From Olsenella porci (GTDB taxonomy: Bacteria; Actinomycetota; Coriobacteriia; Coriobacteriales; Atopobiaceae): 64,000 nucleotides of DNA. Of this stretch, positions 23,863 to 31,995 are shown one piece after another. The position numbers and the translations under genes are program-made. The first letter of the stretch is position 1, and each line of letters begins with the position of its first letter. The notes beneath the pieces were generated by a model. That model did not search any database and had not been told where the DNA came from. It worked only from the letters and a program-made list of their open reading frames with translations. The stretch spans positions 220,697 to 284,696 of the forward strand of contig NZ_VUNC01000003.1 of the NCBI RefSeq assembly GCF_009695875.1, read 5' to 3'.

Positions 23863-24060
23863 GCGTCTCGACGGCGGCGAATGAGCGGTTACCCCCAGCC
23901 AAAAGGCACCCTCCGTCGTCCCTCCTTAGCCGCTCTTCCCTCTCCCGCGGAACCTTTGGAGTCTGCTTCGCCGCACCCCCGGGCGGCTCCGCGACAGCCC
24001 GACATCCCACGCCCCCAAGCCGCCTTCCGTTTCCAGTTGATGCGACCTTGTCGGCCTGGC

Positions 24061-24078
24061 ACTGTAGTGTAGTAAAGT
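24061..24078. promoter_or_regulatory. Operator-like palindrome before hisI
   Basis: ACTGTA-GTGTAG-TAAAGT, with CTGGC directly before it, 39 bases upstream of hisI. It matches the site before hisZG at 15395 in both half-sites (one mismatch), spacing and left flank. A TTGTCG 12 bases upstream may be part of the promoter. Confidence 0.6.
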
Positions 24079-24116
24079 GAGCGCGAACGCAAGGCGTCCA
24101 GGGGAGGTTGGCACAC

Positions 24117-24527
24117 ATGGCGGAGTCGCGGCAGGGGGGATCCCCCTCCACGTATGCGGGCGAGTCACTGCAGCAGGTCACGGCAGGCGAGACGAGCATC
24201 AGGTACGATGACCGCGGGCTCGTCCCGGTGGTGGTTCAGCAGGTCGGCACCGGCGAGGTCCTGATGGTCGCGTGGGCAAACGACGAGGCCGTGCGCCTGA
24301 CCTTCTCCACCGGCACCAGCTGGTTCTGGTCGCGCTCCCGCCGAGAGCTGTGGAACAAGGGCGCCACCAGCGGCAACATGCAGCAGGTGCGTCGCGTGCT
24401 CGTCGACTGCGACGCTGACACGCTGCTGTACGAGGTGGACTCGCCCGGCCCGGCGTGCCACACGGGAAAGAGGAGCTGCTTCTTCCGCCAGCTCACGGCG
24501 GAGGATGACGCAAAGGGGGAGTGTTAG
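24117..24527 (+). CDS. hisI: Phosphoribosyl-AMP cyclohydrolase
   Basis: Zinc enzyme that opens the adenine ring of PR-AMP. It has 136 residues, with about 25 non-conserved residues before the catalytic core. The core reads VLMVAWANDEAVRLT, SRSRRELWNKGATSGN (with the family W-x-KGxTSG pattern), a metal-binding DCDADTLLY segment, and the zinc-ligand end GPACHTGKRSCFF. ATG at 24117 is preferred over TTG at 24108 because GGGGAGG lies at the right distance. hisE follows directly after the stop. Separate hisI and hisE genes, rather than the fused form, are seen here. Confidence 0.95.
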   Translation: MAESRQGGSPSTYAGESLQQVTAGETSIRYDDRGLVPVVVQQVGTGEVLMVAWANDEAVRLTFSTGTSWFWSRSRRELWNKGATSGNMQQVRRVLVDCDADTLLYEVDSPGPACHTGKRSCFFRQLTAEDDAKGEC

Positions 24528-24845
24528 ATGGGTGTGAGGACGGCCAACGTTCAGGACGGCGACATGGGAGAGACGCTCGCGAGCCTGGCCCAGACCATCC
24601 ACGGCCGCTGGGATCACGACCCCGCCGAGTCGTACACCGCGCGCCTGCTCAACGGCGAGGAGGACGAGCTCCTGAAGAAGCTCGCCGAGGAGGCCAGCGA
24701 GGTCATCATGGCCTGCAAGGACGACGACCACGACCACATTCGCTACGAGGCCGGCGACCTCGTGTACCACCTGCTGGTGACGCTCGAGCGCTACGGCGTC
24801 ACGCTGCCCGAGCTCGCGGGTGAGCTCAACGCCAGGATGAGGTAG
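24528..24845 (+). CDS. hisE: Phosphoribosyl-ATP pyrophosphatase
   Basis: MazG-fold enzyme that removes pyrophosphate from PR-ATP, the second pathway step. It has 105 residues, with the typical DELLKKLAEEASEVIMACKD metal-binding helix (E-x-x-E then K-D-D) around residues 43-63 and DLVYHLLVTL in the C-terminal half. The ATG directly follows the hisI stop with no spacer, implying coupled translation. An internal ATG at 24564 gives a protein of 93 residues and is less likely. Confidence 0.95.
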   Translation: MGVRTANVQDGDMGETLASLAQTIHGRWDHDPAESYTARLLNGEEDELLKKLAEEASEVIMACKDDDHDHIRYEAGDLVYHLLVTLERYGVTLPELAGELNARMR

Positions 24846-24968
24846 CCCCAGCCGCGTGGCCCCGTCCCTCTCGCCTGCCGGGAATGTCTGCGTCGTGTGG
24901 CGGGCCCAAGGTTGCCATACACTGTTGAGCGTCTTTTTCGCAGCCAACACCATGGGGGCGTCCAACCT

Positions 24969-26255
24969 ATGTCAAAGAGTCCCGCGGCAGCTTCTATCAA
25001 CAGCCTGGACGATGTTAAGGAGAAGCTCGTTCCCGTCGTCCTTGGGGGAGACATACTCGGCTACTCGTACGTGAGGGAGTTCCACCGGGTGTACGGGATC
25101 AACTCGATCCTGCTCGCCACAGCGGACGTGAAGGCGGCCTCGTCGAGCCGCTTCTGCGACTACCGGGTGGTCAAGGGGGTCGACCAGGAGGAGTCCCTCA
25201 TCAGCTACCTCATGGACCTGGGAGACGAGCTCGCCGCAAAGGGCAAGGTGGGCATCCTCGTGGGCTCCGGCGACTGGTACGCCCGCATCTTCTCGCAGAA
25301 CAAGGCAAAGCTCGAGCACCGCTTCGTGGTGCCCTACATCGACTTCGACCTCCTCGACCAGATCACCCAGAAGGAGCGCTTCTACTCCATCTGCGAGGAG
25401 CTGGGCATCGACTACCCCAAGACCTGGCTGTTCGACTGCGCCGACCGCGACGCCACCATCGACGCGGACCAGTTTGACTACCCGCTCATCGCCAAGCCGT
25501 CCAACTCGGCGCGCTACCACTACGCGGAGTTCCCGGGCAAGAAGAAGATCTTCGAGGTTCAGACGCCGGACGAGCTGCGCGCGATCTACCACAACCTGCA
25601 GGAGTCCAGCTACGACCGCGAGCTCATCGTGCAGGAGTTCATCCCCGGCGAGGACGACGGCCTGCGCTCCGTCACCACCTTCAGCGACGACGAGGGCAAC
25701 CTGCGCGTGAGCTGCATGGGCCAGGTCGTGCTGCAGGACCACGCCCCCTCGGCCATCGGCAACCCCGTGGTCATACGCGACGCCCGCGTGGAGTCCGTGG
25801 TGGAGCAGGCCGCGCGCTTCCTCAAGCACGTGGGCTACCACGGCTTTGCCAACTTCGACGTCAAGTACGACCCGCGCGACGGCTCGTATCGCTTCTTCGA
25901 GGTCAACACGCGTCCCGGCCGCAACACGTTCTACCTCAGCCTGGCCGGTGTGCCGTTTGTGAGCCTGTTCGTGGAGGACTACGTGCTGGGGCACCAGATT
26001 CCCGTCACCGTGGCGGGCGACCCCTTCCTGTATGCGTGCGTGCCGCCCACCGTGGTGCGCCGCACGGTCAAGGACCCCGCCCTGCGCGACGACGTCCTGG
26101 CGCGCTACCGCAGCGGCATGGCACAGTTCCCGCTGTTCTACGAAGCGGATTCGCTCAACCACTGGTTCTGGGCCGAGGTCACCTACTACCACCAGATCCA
26201 GAAGTTCAAGAAGTACGTGTGGGACACCGGTGGCAGGCAGGCAGATGCGGACTAG
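24969..26255 (+). CDS. ATP-grasp ligase, D-aspartate-ligase-like
   Basis: A 428-residue ATP-grasp carboxylate-amine ligase. The N-terminal 110 residues form a Rossmann-like pre-ATP-grasp domain (VPVVLGGDILGYSYVREFHR). The ATP-grasp core follows: FDYPLIAKPSNS (about 175-186, nucleotide-binding lysine), ELIVQEFIPGEDDG (hinge and acidic residues), and GFANFDVKYDPRDGSYRFFEVNTRPG, the Mg-binding E-x-N motif near 315. Length and layout resemble D-aspartate ligases that build D-Asp peptidoglycan cross-bridges. That function is an inference; other small carboxylate ligases share this fold. The 3' end overlaps uvrC by 11 bases, an odd pairing of cell-wall and repair genes. Confidence 0.75.
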   Translation: MSKSPAAASINSLDDVKEKLVPVVLGGDILGYSYVREFHRVYGINSILLATADVKAASSSRFCDYRVVKGVDQEESLISYLMDLGDELAAKGKVGILVGSGDWYARIFSQNKAKLEHRFVVPYIDFDLLDQITQKERFYSICEELGIDYPKTWLFDCADRDATIDADQFDYPLIAKPSNSARYHYAEFPGKKKIFEVQTPDELRAIYHNLQESSYDRELIVQEFIPGEDDGLRSVTTFSDDEGNLRVSCMGQVVLQDHAPSAIGNPVVIRDARVESVVEQAARFLKHVGYHGFANFDVKYDPRDGSYRFFEVNTRPGRNTFYLSLAGVPFVSLFVEDYVLGHQIPVTVAGDPFLYACVPPTVVRRTVKDPALRDDVLARYRSGMAQFPLFYEADSLNHWFWAEVTYYHQIQKFKKYVWDTGGRQADAD

Positions 26256-28392
26256 CCCAGACCACGGCGACCCCTCTCGGGAGGATGGCCCGAGCGAGGG
26301 CGGCGCGCGCGATGCCGGCGAGGTTGCCAGCAGGCGAGAAGGGACGTCCCTCTCGCCTGACGATGGAGTCGCCAAGGCCGTGACGCCCCCGTACAGTGCG
26401 GCGGGCGCCCCCGTTGCCCCAGCGCACCTTCCCTCGATCGCCGAGCAGGTGAACCGGGTTCCCACCGAGCCCGGTTGCTACCTGTGGAAGGACGCCAAGG
26501 GCGAGGTCATCTACGTGGGCAAGGCCAAGAACCTGCGCGCCCGCATGCGGCAGTACGTCACGCTGCAGGACGACCGCGCCAAGATTCCCCTGATGATGCA
26601 GGTCGTGCGGGGGTTCGACTACGTGGTGGTGGGCTCGGAGCACGAGGCGCTGGTGCTGGAGCGCAACCTCATCGCGCAGTACCACCCCTACTTCAACGTC
26701 GACTTCAAGGATGACAAGAGCTACCCCTACATCGCCGTCACCGAGTCGGACGTGTACCCCGCCATCAAGTACACTCGCGAGCGTCACCGCAAGGGCACCA
26801 GGTACTTTGGGCCCTACACCGATGCCAAGGCGGCGCGCGAGACCATCGACACCCTCCGCAAGGCGGTCCCCATCTGCATAGGCACCTGCGCCGAGTGGAA
26901 GCGCGCGCGGCGTTATCTCAACAGCCACCCCGATGACATCCCGGTGGCCAACATGGTGCTGGCCAAGCGCGGCCGCCCGTGCTTCGACTACCACGTGGGG
27001 CGCGGTCCCGGCGTATGCTGCGGCGAGATCGACACCGTGGAGTACGCCCGTCACGTTGATCAGGTCGAGAAGTTCCTGGGCGGCAAGCGCTCGCAGATCG
27101 TGGACGAGCTCCAGGACCAGATGCGCGAGGCCGCCCAGAACCTGGAGTTTGAGCGTGCGGGGCGCATCAAGCGGCGCCTCGACGTGATCGCCGGGCTGGA
27201 CGACCGCCAGGAGGTCATGTTCTCGTCCGACGTGAGCATCGACCTCATCGGCTTCTACCGCGAGGAGACCATCAGCGCCGCGTGCGTGTTCGTGGTGCGC
27301 GAGGGGCGGACCATCCGCTCCAGCGAGTTCGTGCTCAACAAGGGCATGGATGTGGACCGCGTGGAGCTGGCGGAGGGCTTCCTCAAGCGCTACTACGACG
27401 AGACCGCCGACGTCCCCCAGGAGGTCGACCTGGCGTGCGAGCTTCCCGACGAGCCTCTCCTCGAGGAGTGGCTGGGCGAGAAGCGCGGCCACGTGTGCCG
27501 CATCCACCATCCCGTGCGGGGCGAGAAGGCACACCTCCTCAAGATGGCCGAGAGCAACGCCCGGCACGCGCTCAACCGCTACATGGTGCGCACGGGGTAC
27601 GCCGACGACCGCACCAACCAGGCACTGCTGCAGCTGGAGAGCGCGCTCGCCCTGGACCGCCCACCGCTGCGCATCGAGTGCTTTGACATCTCCACGCTGC
27701 ATGGCACGTTCACGGTCGCGTCCATGGTCGTGTTCACCAACGGCCGCCCCGACAAGGGGCAGTACCGCCGCTTCAAGATCCGTGCCGAGCTGGACGAGGC
27801 AAACGACTTCCAGAGCATGGAGGAGGTCCTGGGCCGTCGCTACGGGGAGAAGAACATGGCCGACGAGCGCTTTGCCGAGCGCGCGCCCGACCTGCTCGTG
27901 GTCGACGGCGGAAAGCCGCAGCTCACGGCAGCCATGAACCAGCTCTCGGCGTTGGGGCTCAATATCCCCGTGTGCGGACTCGCCAAGTCAGACGAGGAGG
28001 TGTTCGTCCCCTGGGACGAGACCCCGGTGGTCCTGCCGTCGGGGTCCGCCTCGCTCTACCTCATCAAGCAGGTGCGCGACGAGTCGCACCGCTTTGCCAT
28101 CACCTTCCACCGCGAGCTGCGCACCAAGGCACAGTCCGTCTCGATCCTGGACGAGGTCGACGGGGTGGGGCCAAAGCGCAAGCGCGCCATCATGCGTGCG
28201 TTTGGCTCCATGAAGCGGCTGCGTGCGGCGACCGAGGAGCAGATCGCCGCCGTCAAGGGGGTTCCGCCCGAGGTCGCGCGTGCTGTGTGGGAGACCCTGC
28301 GTGCCTGGGACGACGAGGCCGCGGGCGTCGCCGCTGCCGCCGCGGGTGACGGCGCGCCCGACGGCAACCCTGGGGCGGGCGTCGCCGACTAG
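26245..28392 (+). CDS. uvrC: UvrABC excinuclease subunit C
   Basis: The nuclease that cuts on both sides of a lesion bound by UvrB. It has 715 residues. The first 65 or so are low-complexity and not part of the family core. A GIY-YIG nuclease domain follows (GCYLWKDAKGEVIYVGKAKN, about 77-96), then a CX-type cysteine cluster region, a UVR motif (EAAQNLEFERAGRIKRRLDV near 300) for UvrB contact, the RNase H-like nuclease (RIECFDISTLHG near 480, LLVVDGGKPQL near 552), and tandem helix-hairpin-helix motifs near the end. The ATG at 26245 lies inside the ATP-grasp gene; a later start would keep the nuclease, so the long N-terminus is less certain. Confidence 0.95.
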   Translation: MRTSPDHGDPSREDGPSEGGARDAGEVASRREGTSLSPDDGVAKAVTPPYSAAGAPVAPAHLPSIAEQVNRVPTEPGCYLWKDAKGEVIYVGKAKNLRARMRQYVTLQDDRAKIPLMMQVVRGFDYVVVGSEHEALVLERNLIAQYHPYFNVDFKDDKSYPYIAVTESDVYPAIKYTRERHRKGTRYFGPYTDAKAARETIDTLRKAVPICIGTCAEWKRARRYLNSHPDDIPVANMVLAKRGRPCFDYHVGRGPGVCCGEIDTVEYARHVDQVEKFLGGKRSQIVDELQDQMREAAQNLEFERAGRIKRRLDVIAGLDDRQEVMFSSDVSIDLIGFYREETISAACVFVVREGRTIRSSEFVLNKGMDVDRVELAEGFLKRYYDETADVPQEVDLACELPDEPLLEEWLGEKRGHVCRIHHPVRGEKAHLLKMAESNARHALNRYMVRTGYADDRTNQALLQLESALALDRPPLRIECFDISTLHGTFTVASMVVFTNGRPDKGQYRRFKIRAELDEANDFQSMEEVLGRRYGEKNMADERFAERAPDLLVVDGGKPQLTAAMNQLSALGLNIPVCGLAKSDEEVFVPWDETPVVLPSGSASLYLIKQVRDESHRFAITFHRELRTKAQSVSILDEVDGVGPKRKRAIMRAFGSMKRLRAATEEQIAAVKGVPPEVARAVWETLRAWDDEAAGVAAAAAGDGAPDGNPGAGVAD

Positions 28393-28409
28393 CCCCGCTG
28401 GTAGCCTCG

Positions 28410-28450
28410 AGGAAGGGCACCTCGCCTCCCCTCACGTGGGAGGGCTTCCT
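28410..28450 (+). terminator. Probable uvrC terminator
   Basis: AGGAAG...CCTCCC pairs with GGGAGG-CTTCCT around a short loop, 18 bases after the uvrC stop, followed by TTGT. The stem is interrupted and the T-run short. Confidence 0.5.
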
Positions 28451-28543
28451 TGTCAAAGAAGAGGAGAGGGGGCATCTTCCGTGGCCGTGGTCGCGCATGG
28501 CGGCTGTGGCTCCTTTCTCATCCTAGGCGCCCCGCCGGGGCGT

Positions 28544-28658
28544 CCCGTAAGACTTCGCACGTTTAGGAGGCGGTTAACCGCGCCAATCCTTACGGGATTC
28601 CAATTCCCGTAAGGTTCCGCGCGGTTACGGGGTCCCTAACCGCGCGAAGTCTTACGGG
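28544..28658. repeat. Type E pair: two 53-bp palindromes 62 bp apart
   Basis: Each palindrome runs from CCCGTAAG to CTTACGGG, with CGCGCGGTTA-type inner arms. The first spans 28544-28596 and the second 28606-28658. Both are 53 bp, and their starts are 62 bp apart. The outermost arms (CCCGTAAGACTTCGC) also match each other. Bases 28659-28968 show no gene. Confidence 0.8.
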
Positions 28659-28968
28659 ACCGGCTTCCGCGCGCCGCGCAGCTCCCTCTCCCCGGGCGGC
28701 GGCCCCGGCGCGGGGGTTAGGGAAGGGGAGGTGACGCGTCCTCGCCGTAGGGTGCGGGACACGTCGTGTCTTCGACTGGGGGAGGGTCTGCCGGTCAAAG
28801 AAGGGGGAGGGCCTCCTGGCACGCGCGAGTCTTGGCCAGTGTGCAAGCCTCCCTCACCGGTGATCGCCGTTGCCCGCCCGGTAATCCCCTGCTGCCACTT
28901 CTCCGAGGGCTTTCTGCACGGTAGCGGGCCCCCTTTCCTGGGGGAGACCCTAACTCCTTACGGACGCC

Positions 28969-29297
28969 TGTCGAAAAGTTCCCCGCGTGTGTACACACGC
29001 GACGCGATTTTGGACAGAGTGGCCTTCCGTCGTAGACTTTCCCCAGTTGTCATCCAATCAAGTTTCTAACTTTGGCAGATAGTCCTTCGCGTGTGTACAC
29101 ACGCGGCGCGGTTTCTGCCATTCGGGCACCCGAGATGGGGCCGATTGTCAGAAAGTCCCTCGCGTGTGTACACATGTGACGCAGTTTCTGCCAGCGGAGT
29201 TTGCCCGACCGGCATTTCCACAGGTCGCATGACATCAATATTCGAATGAAGGCAGGAACTCGCCCGCGTGAGTGCTCACGTCGGGAGTTTGCTGCCA
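28969..29297. repeat. Cluster of four 48-bp palindromes
   Basis: Elements at 28969-29016, 29073-29120 and 29146-29193 have a GTGTGTACACAC centre. The fourth at 29250-29297 has the GTGAGTGCTCAC centre. All are 48 bp, beginning TGTC/TGGC and ending GCCA or GACA. Starts are 104, 73 and 104 bp apart. Bases 29298-29660 show no gene. Confidence 0.88.
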
Positions 29298-29668
29298 CTA
29301 AAGGGGAACTGGCTCCACCTCAGTCCATCCCGAGGCTGCCTCGACGTTCGCCATGAACATCGCCTCAAATGAGTGGGCACATTTTTCTGCGAATCGATTT
29401 CTCTGAGCACTTTCTGACGCCATCAAAGTCAGGATCACCCATCCCTTGAGGATTGACCTCTCTGCCCTTCCCTTCTCTGAGTCCTTTCCTACGTAGCCCT
29501 TCGCGTCGGGTTACCCTCTTGCCCCCTTCTCGGAGCTCTTTCGGATGGACCGCGACCAAAGTCCCTCCCAATGCCAGCGGGATCGCTCGCTGCCGTGGTG
29601 GTGGCTCTTCTCTCCCACCACTAACGGCCTCTCTCTGACTAGAAATGACGTGAAGTGATCGAAAGAGG

Positions 29669-29697
29669 TTGAAAACACGCAAAAACGCGCAATAATG
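29669..29697 (+). promoter_or_regulatory. Promoter of the Gfo/Idh - deoR pair
   Basis: TTGAAA (29669-29674), a 17-base spacer, and ATAATG (29692-29697), 75 bases before the dehydrogenase start. The surrounding A-rich repeats (GATCGAAAGAG, TTGAAAACACGC, AAAAACGCGC) resemble the short repeated half-sites used by DeoR-family repressors. Confidence 0.6.
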
Positions 29698-29772
29698 AGC
29701 ATAACAGCGCACGGGGTTTCGCAGACAGGTGCCACCAGCACCGCAAGAACCCATCGAACACAGGAGGACACA

Positions 29773-30858
29773 ATGGCAGCAGACAAGACGCCCGCAGGTC
29801 CCATTGACGCGGCGGCAGCCGCAAAGGCGGCGTTCTCCGCAGTGGAGGGCAAGCCCTTCCCCAACGACATCTTCGCCGCCCCGCAGCTCCGCTGGGCGGT
29901 CATCGGGTGCGGGGTCATCGCCAACCAGATGGCGATCTCGCTTTCGCTCGCAGGTCGCCACCTGCATGGCGTCGCCAACCGCACGCACGACAAGGCCGTC
30001 ACGTTTGCCCAGCGCCATGGCGTCGAGCGCGTGTACGACTCCATCGAGGACCTCTACGTCGACCCCGAGGTCGACGCAGTGTACATCACGACCCCGCACA
30101 ACACCCACATCCGCTACCTCCGCGGTGCCCTCGCCGCCGGCAAGCACGTGCTGTGCGAGAAGTCCATCACGCTCAACTCGCAGGAGCTCGACGAGGCGCG
30201 CGCCCTTGCAGACCAGCACGGCGTCATCCTCATGGACGCCACGACCATCCTGCACATGCCCCTGTACCAGGAGCTGCTGCGTCGCGCCAAGGCAGGGGAG
30301 TTCGGTCCCCTCAACCTGGCGCAGCTCAACTTTGGCAGCTACAAGGAGTACGGCGACCTCACCAACCGCTTCTACAACCCCAAGCTCGCCGGTGGCGCCA
30401 TGCTCGACATCGGCGTCTACGCCTTATCCCTCATGAGGCTGTTCATGGTGAGCCAGCCCAACCAGGTCGTCTCGCTCGCCAACCTCGCCTCCACGGGGGT
30501 TGACCAGACGAGCGGCATCGTCTGCCGCAACGAGCAGGGTCAGCTCGGCGTCCTCTCGCTCTCGCTCCACTCCAAACAGCCCAAGCGTGCGGTGCTGAGC
30601 TTTGACAAGTGCTACGTCGAGGTCATGGACTATCCCCGCGCCGACCACGCGACCATCGTGTGGACCGCGGACGGCAGCCGTGAGGAGGTCCACGCCGGCG
30701 TCGAGGGCTACGCCCTGTGCTACGAGATGGCCGACCTCGAGCGCGCGGTTGCGGGCGACGAGCGGGCGGCATCTCTCATCGACTACGCCGCCGACGTCAT
30801 GGACCTCATGACCAGCCTCAGGCGTGAGTGGGGCGTCACCTATCCCGAGGAGCGCTAG
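29773..30858 (+). CDS. Gfo/Idh/MocA family oxidoreductase
   Basis: A 361-residue NAD(P)-dependent sugar or polyol dehydrogenase. About 40 extra residues (alanine-rich) precede the Rossmann motif RWAVIGCGVIANQMA. The nucleotide-binding region continues with VDAVYITTPHNTHIRY, and the family motif for the catalytic lysine is present as GKHVLCEKSITLNSQE (about 129-144). The C-terminal substrate domain begins near 150, and GGAMLDIGVYALSLMR carries the conserved histidine-equivalent region. AGGAGGACACA precedes the ATG. deoR starts at the next base after its stop, so the pair is one operon and the dehydrogenase substrate probably relates to the DeoR effector. The substrate is unknown. Confidence 0.9.
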   Translation: MAADKTPAGPIDAAAAAKAAFSAVEGKPFPNDIFAAPQLRWAVIGCGVIANQMAISLSLAGRHLHGVANRTHDKAVTFAQRHGVERVYDSIEDLYVDPEVDAVYITTPHNTHIRYLRGALAAGKHVLCEKSITLNSQELDEARALADQHGVILMDATTILHMPLYQELLRRAKAGEFGPLNLAQLNFGSYKEYGDLTNRFYNPKLAGGAMLDIGVYALSLMRLFMVSQPNQVVSLANLASTGVDQTSGIVCRNEQGQLGVLSLSLHSKQPKRAVLSFDKCYVEVMDYPRADHATIVWTADGSREEVHAGVEGYALCYEMADLERAVAGDERAASLIDYAADVMDLMTSLRREWGVTYPEER

Positions 30859-31623
30859 GTGCTCGCGCAGGAGCGCCTGTCCCGCATCGTCCGCATGGTG
30901 GGGGAGAGGGGCACGGCCACCGTGTCGGACCTCGCCCAGGCCACGGGTGCGTCGGAATCCACCATCCGTCGCGACCTCGACCGCCTGCACGAGGCAAACC
31001 GGCTGGTCAAGGTGCACGGTGGCGCCATGGCCATGGAGGCAGCTCACCTCACGCGCGACCTCACGCTCGCGGAGCGCCACGGCCTTCACGCGGGGGAGAA
31101 GCTCGCGATCGCCCGGCACGCGGCATCTCTCGTCGGTCCCGACGACTTCGTGTACCTGGACTGCGGCGCCACGGTCGAGCGGCTGGTCGACCAGCTCTCC
31201 CCCTCGTGCGGGGCGACCTTCGCCACCAACTCGGTGGAGCATGCCATGAGGCTTGCGGCAAAGGGGCTCGCGGTCATCGTCCTGGGGGGCAGGCTCACGA
31301 GCGCGACGGCGGCGCTGACCGGTCCCGACACCCTGGAGGCGGTCGCGCGCTACCACTTCACGCTCGGCTTCTGGGGCTCCAACGGCATCACGGAGGAGTG
31401 CGGCTACACCGTGCAGGACCGGGGCGAAGCCGCCGTGAAATCCGCCGCGCTCGCCCACTGCGCCCGCGGCTTCGTCCTGGCGGACGCCAGCAAGCTGGGC
31501 CGCACGAGCCTGATTACCTACGCCCCCCTCTCCTCCGCGACGCTCGTCACCTCGGGCGACGTCCCGGACGAGTGGGCGCGGCGCGACAACGTCGTGGTCG
31601 TGCCCAAGGAGCCTGGCGAGTAG
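30859..31623 (+). CDS. DeoR-family transcriptional repressor
   Basis: A 254-residue sugar-phosphate-responsive regulator. The N-terminal helix-turn-helix spans about 5-57 (RLSRIVRMVGERGTATVSDL, then ASESTIRRDLDRL), followed by the family G-G motif (KVHGGAM). The C-terminal DeoRC sensor domain carries DDFVYLDCGATVERLV, FATNSVEHAMRLA, VIVLGGRLTSATAAL and DASKLGRTSLITYAP, the usual phosphate-binding series. GTG directly follows the dehydrogenase stop. It most likely represses its own operon through sites around the promoter at 29669. Confidence 0.92.
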   Translation: MLAQERLSRIVRMVGERGTATVSDLAQATGASESTIRRDLDRLHEANRLVKVHGGAMAMEAAHLTRDLTLAERHGLHAGEKLAIARHAASLVGPDDFVYLDCGATVERLVDQLSPSCGATFATNSVEHAMRLAAKGLAVIVLGGRLTSATAALTGPDTLEAVARYHFTLGFWGSNGITEECGYTVQDRGEAAVKSAALAHCARGFVLADASKLGRTSLITYAPLSSATLVTSGDVPDEWARRDNVVVVPKEPGE

Positions 31624-31679
31624 GTCGGGACCGCGAAGATTCGCGCTCTCAAGGTGTCGGGGTTGCGTGCGAGTCGGTG

Positions 31680-31995
31680 ACTACCCAAGGAGGCGCACTC
31701 GCGCGATTCCTGCGCCGTGGTGCTTAATATTCTCCGCCCCCGTGCGAGTTCGTCGTCTGCCTGCTCAACAACCCTAGGCCTCATGCGGATTCTGTCCCGG
31801 CATGCTTAGCGTCCCTAGGCCTCAGTGGGTTTTCTGCCGACAAACTCACATGAGGCTTAGTTCGACTAAGCACCGCGCATCAAAATCGACAAGAGGCCTA
31901 GAGCAGCTAAGCATCAGGCGTCAGAATCCGCGCGAGGCCTAGGTTTGTTAAGCATCGGGCGGCCAAAACCATGCGGGGCCTAGCGTGACAAAGTA
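31680..31995. repeat. Type D phased array (41-bp period), copy 2
   Basis: Forward units start at 31721, 31762 and 31803, with a degenerate one at about 31680. Inverted units end at 31872, 31913, 31954 and 31995. Every step is 41 bp, and the central pair encloses 70 bp. The array is therefore four forward plus four inverted. It fills most of the gap after deoR; the remaining 31996-32295 shows no gene. Confidence 0.9.

Noticed and set aside
28969..29297. Integron attC sites
   Set aside because: The palindromes are uniform in length, lie outside any gene-cassette layout, and no integron integrase is seen.
29365..30255. 296-residue leftward frame over the Gfo/Idh start
   Set aside because: It is the antisense shadow of the dehydrogenase, whose motifs and ribosome site are clear.
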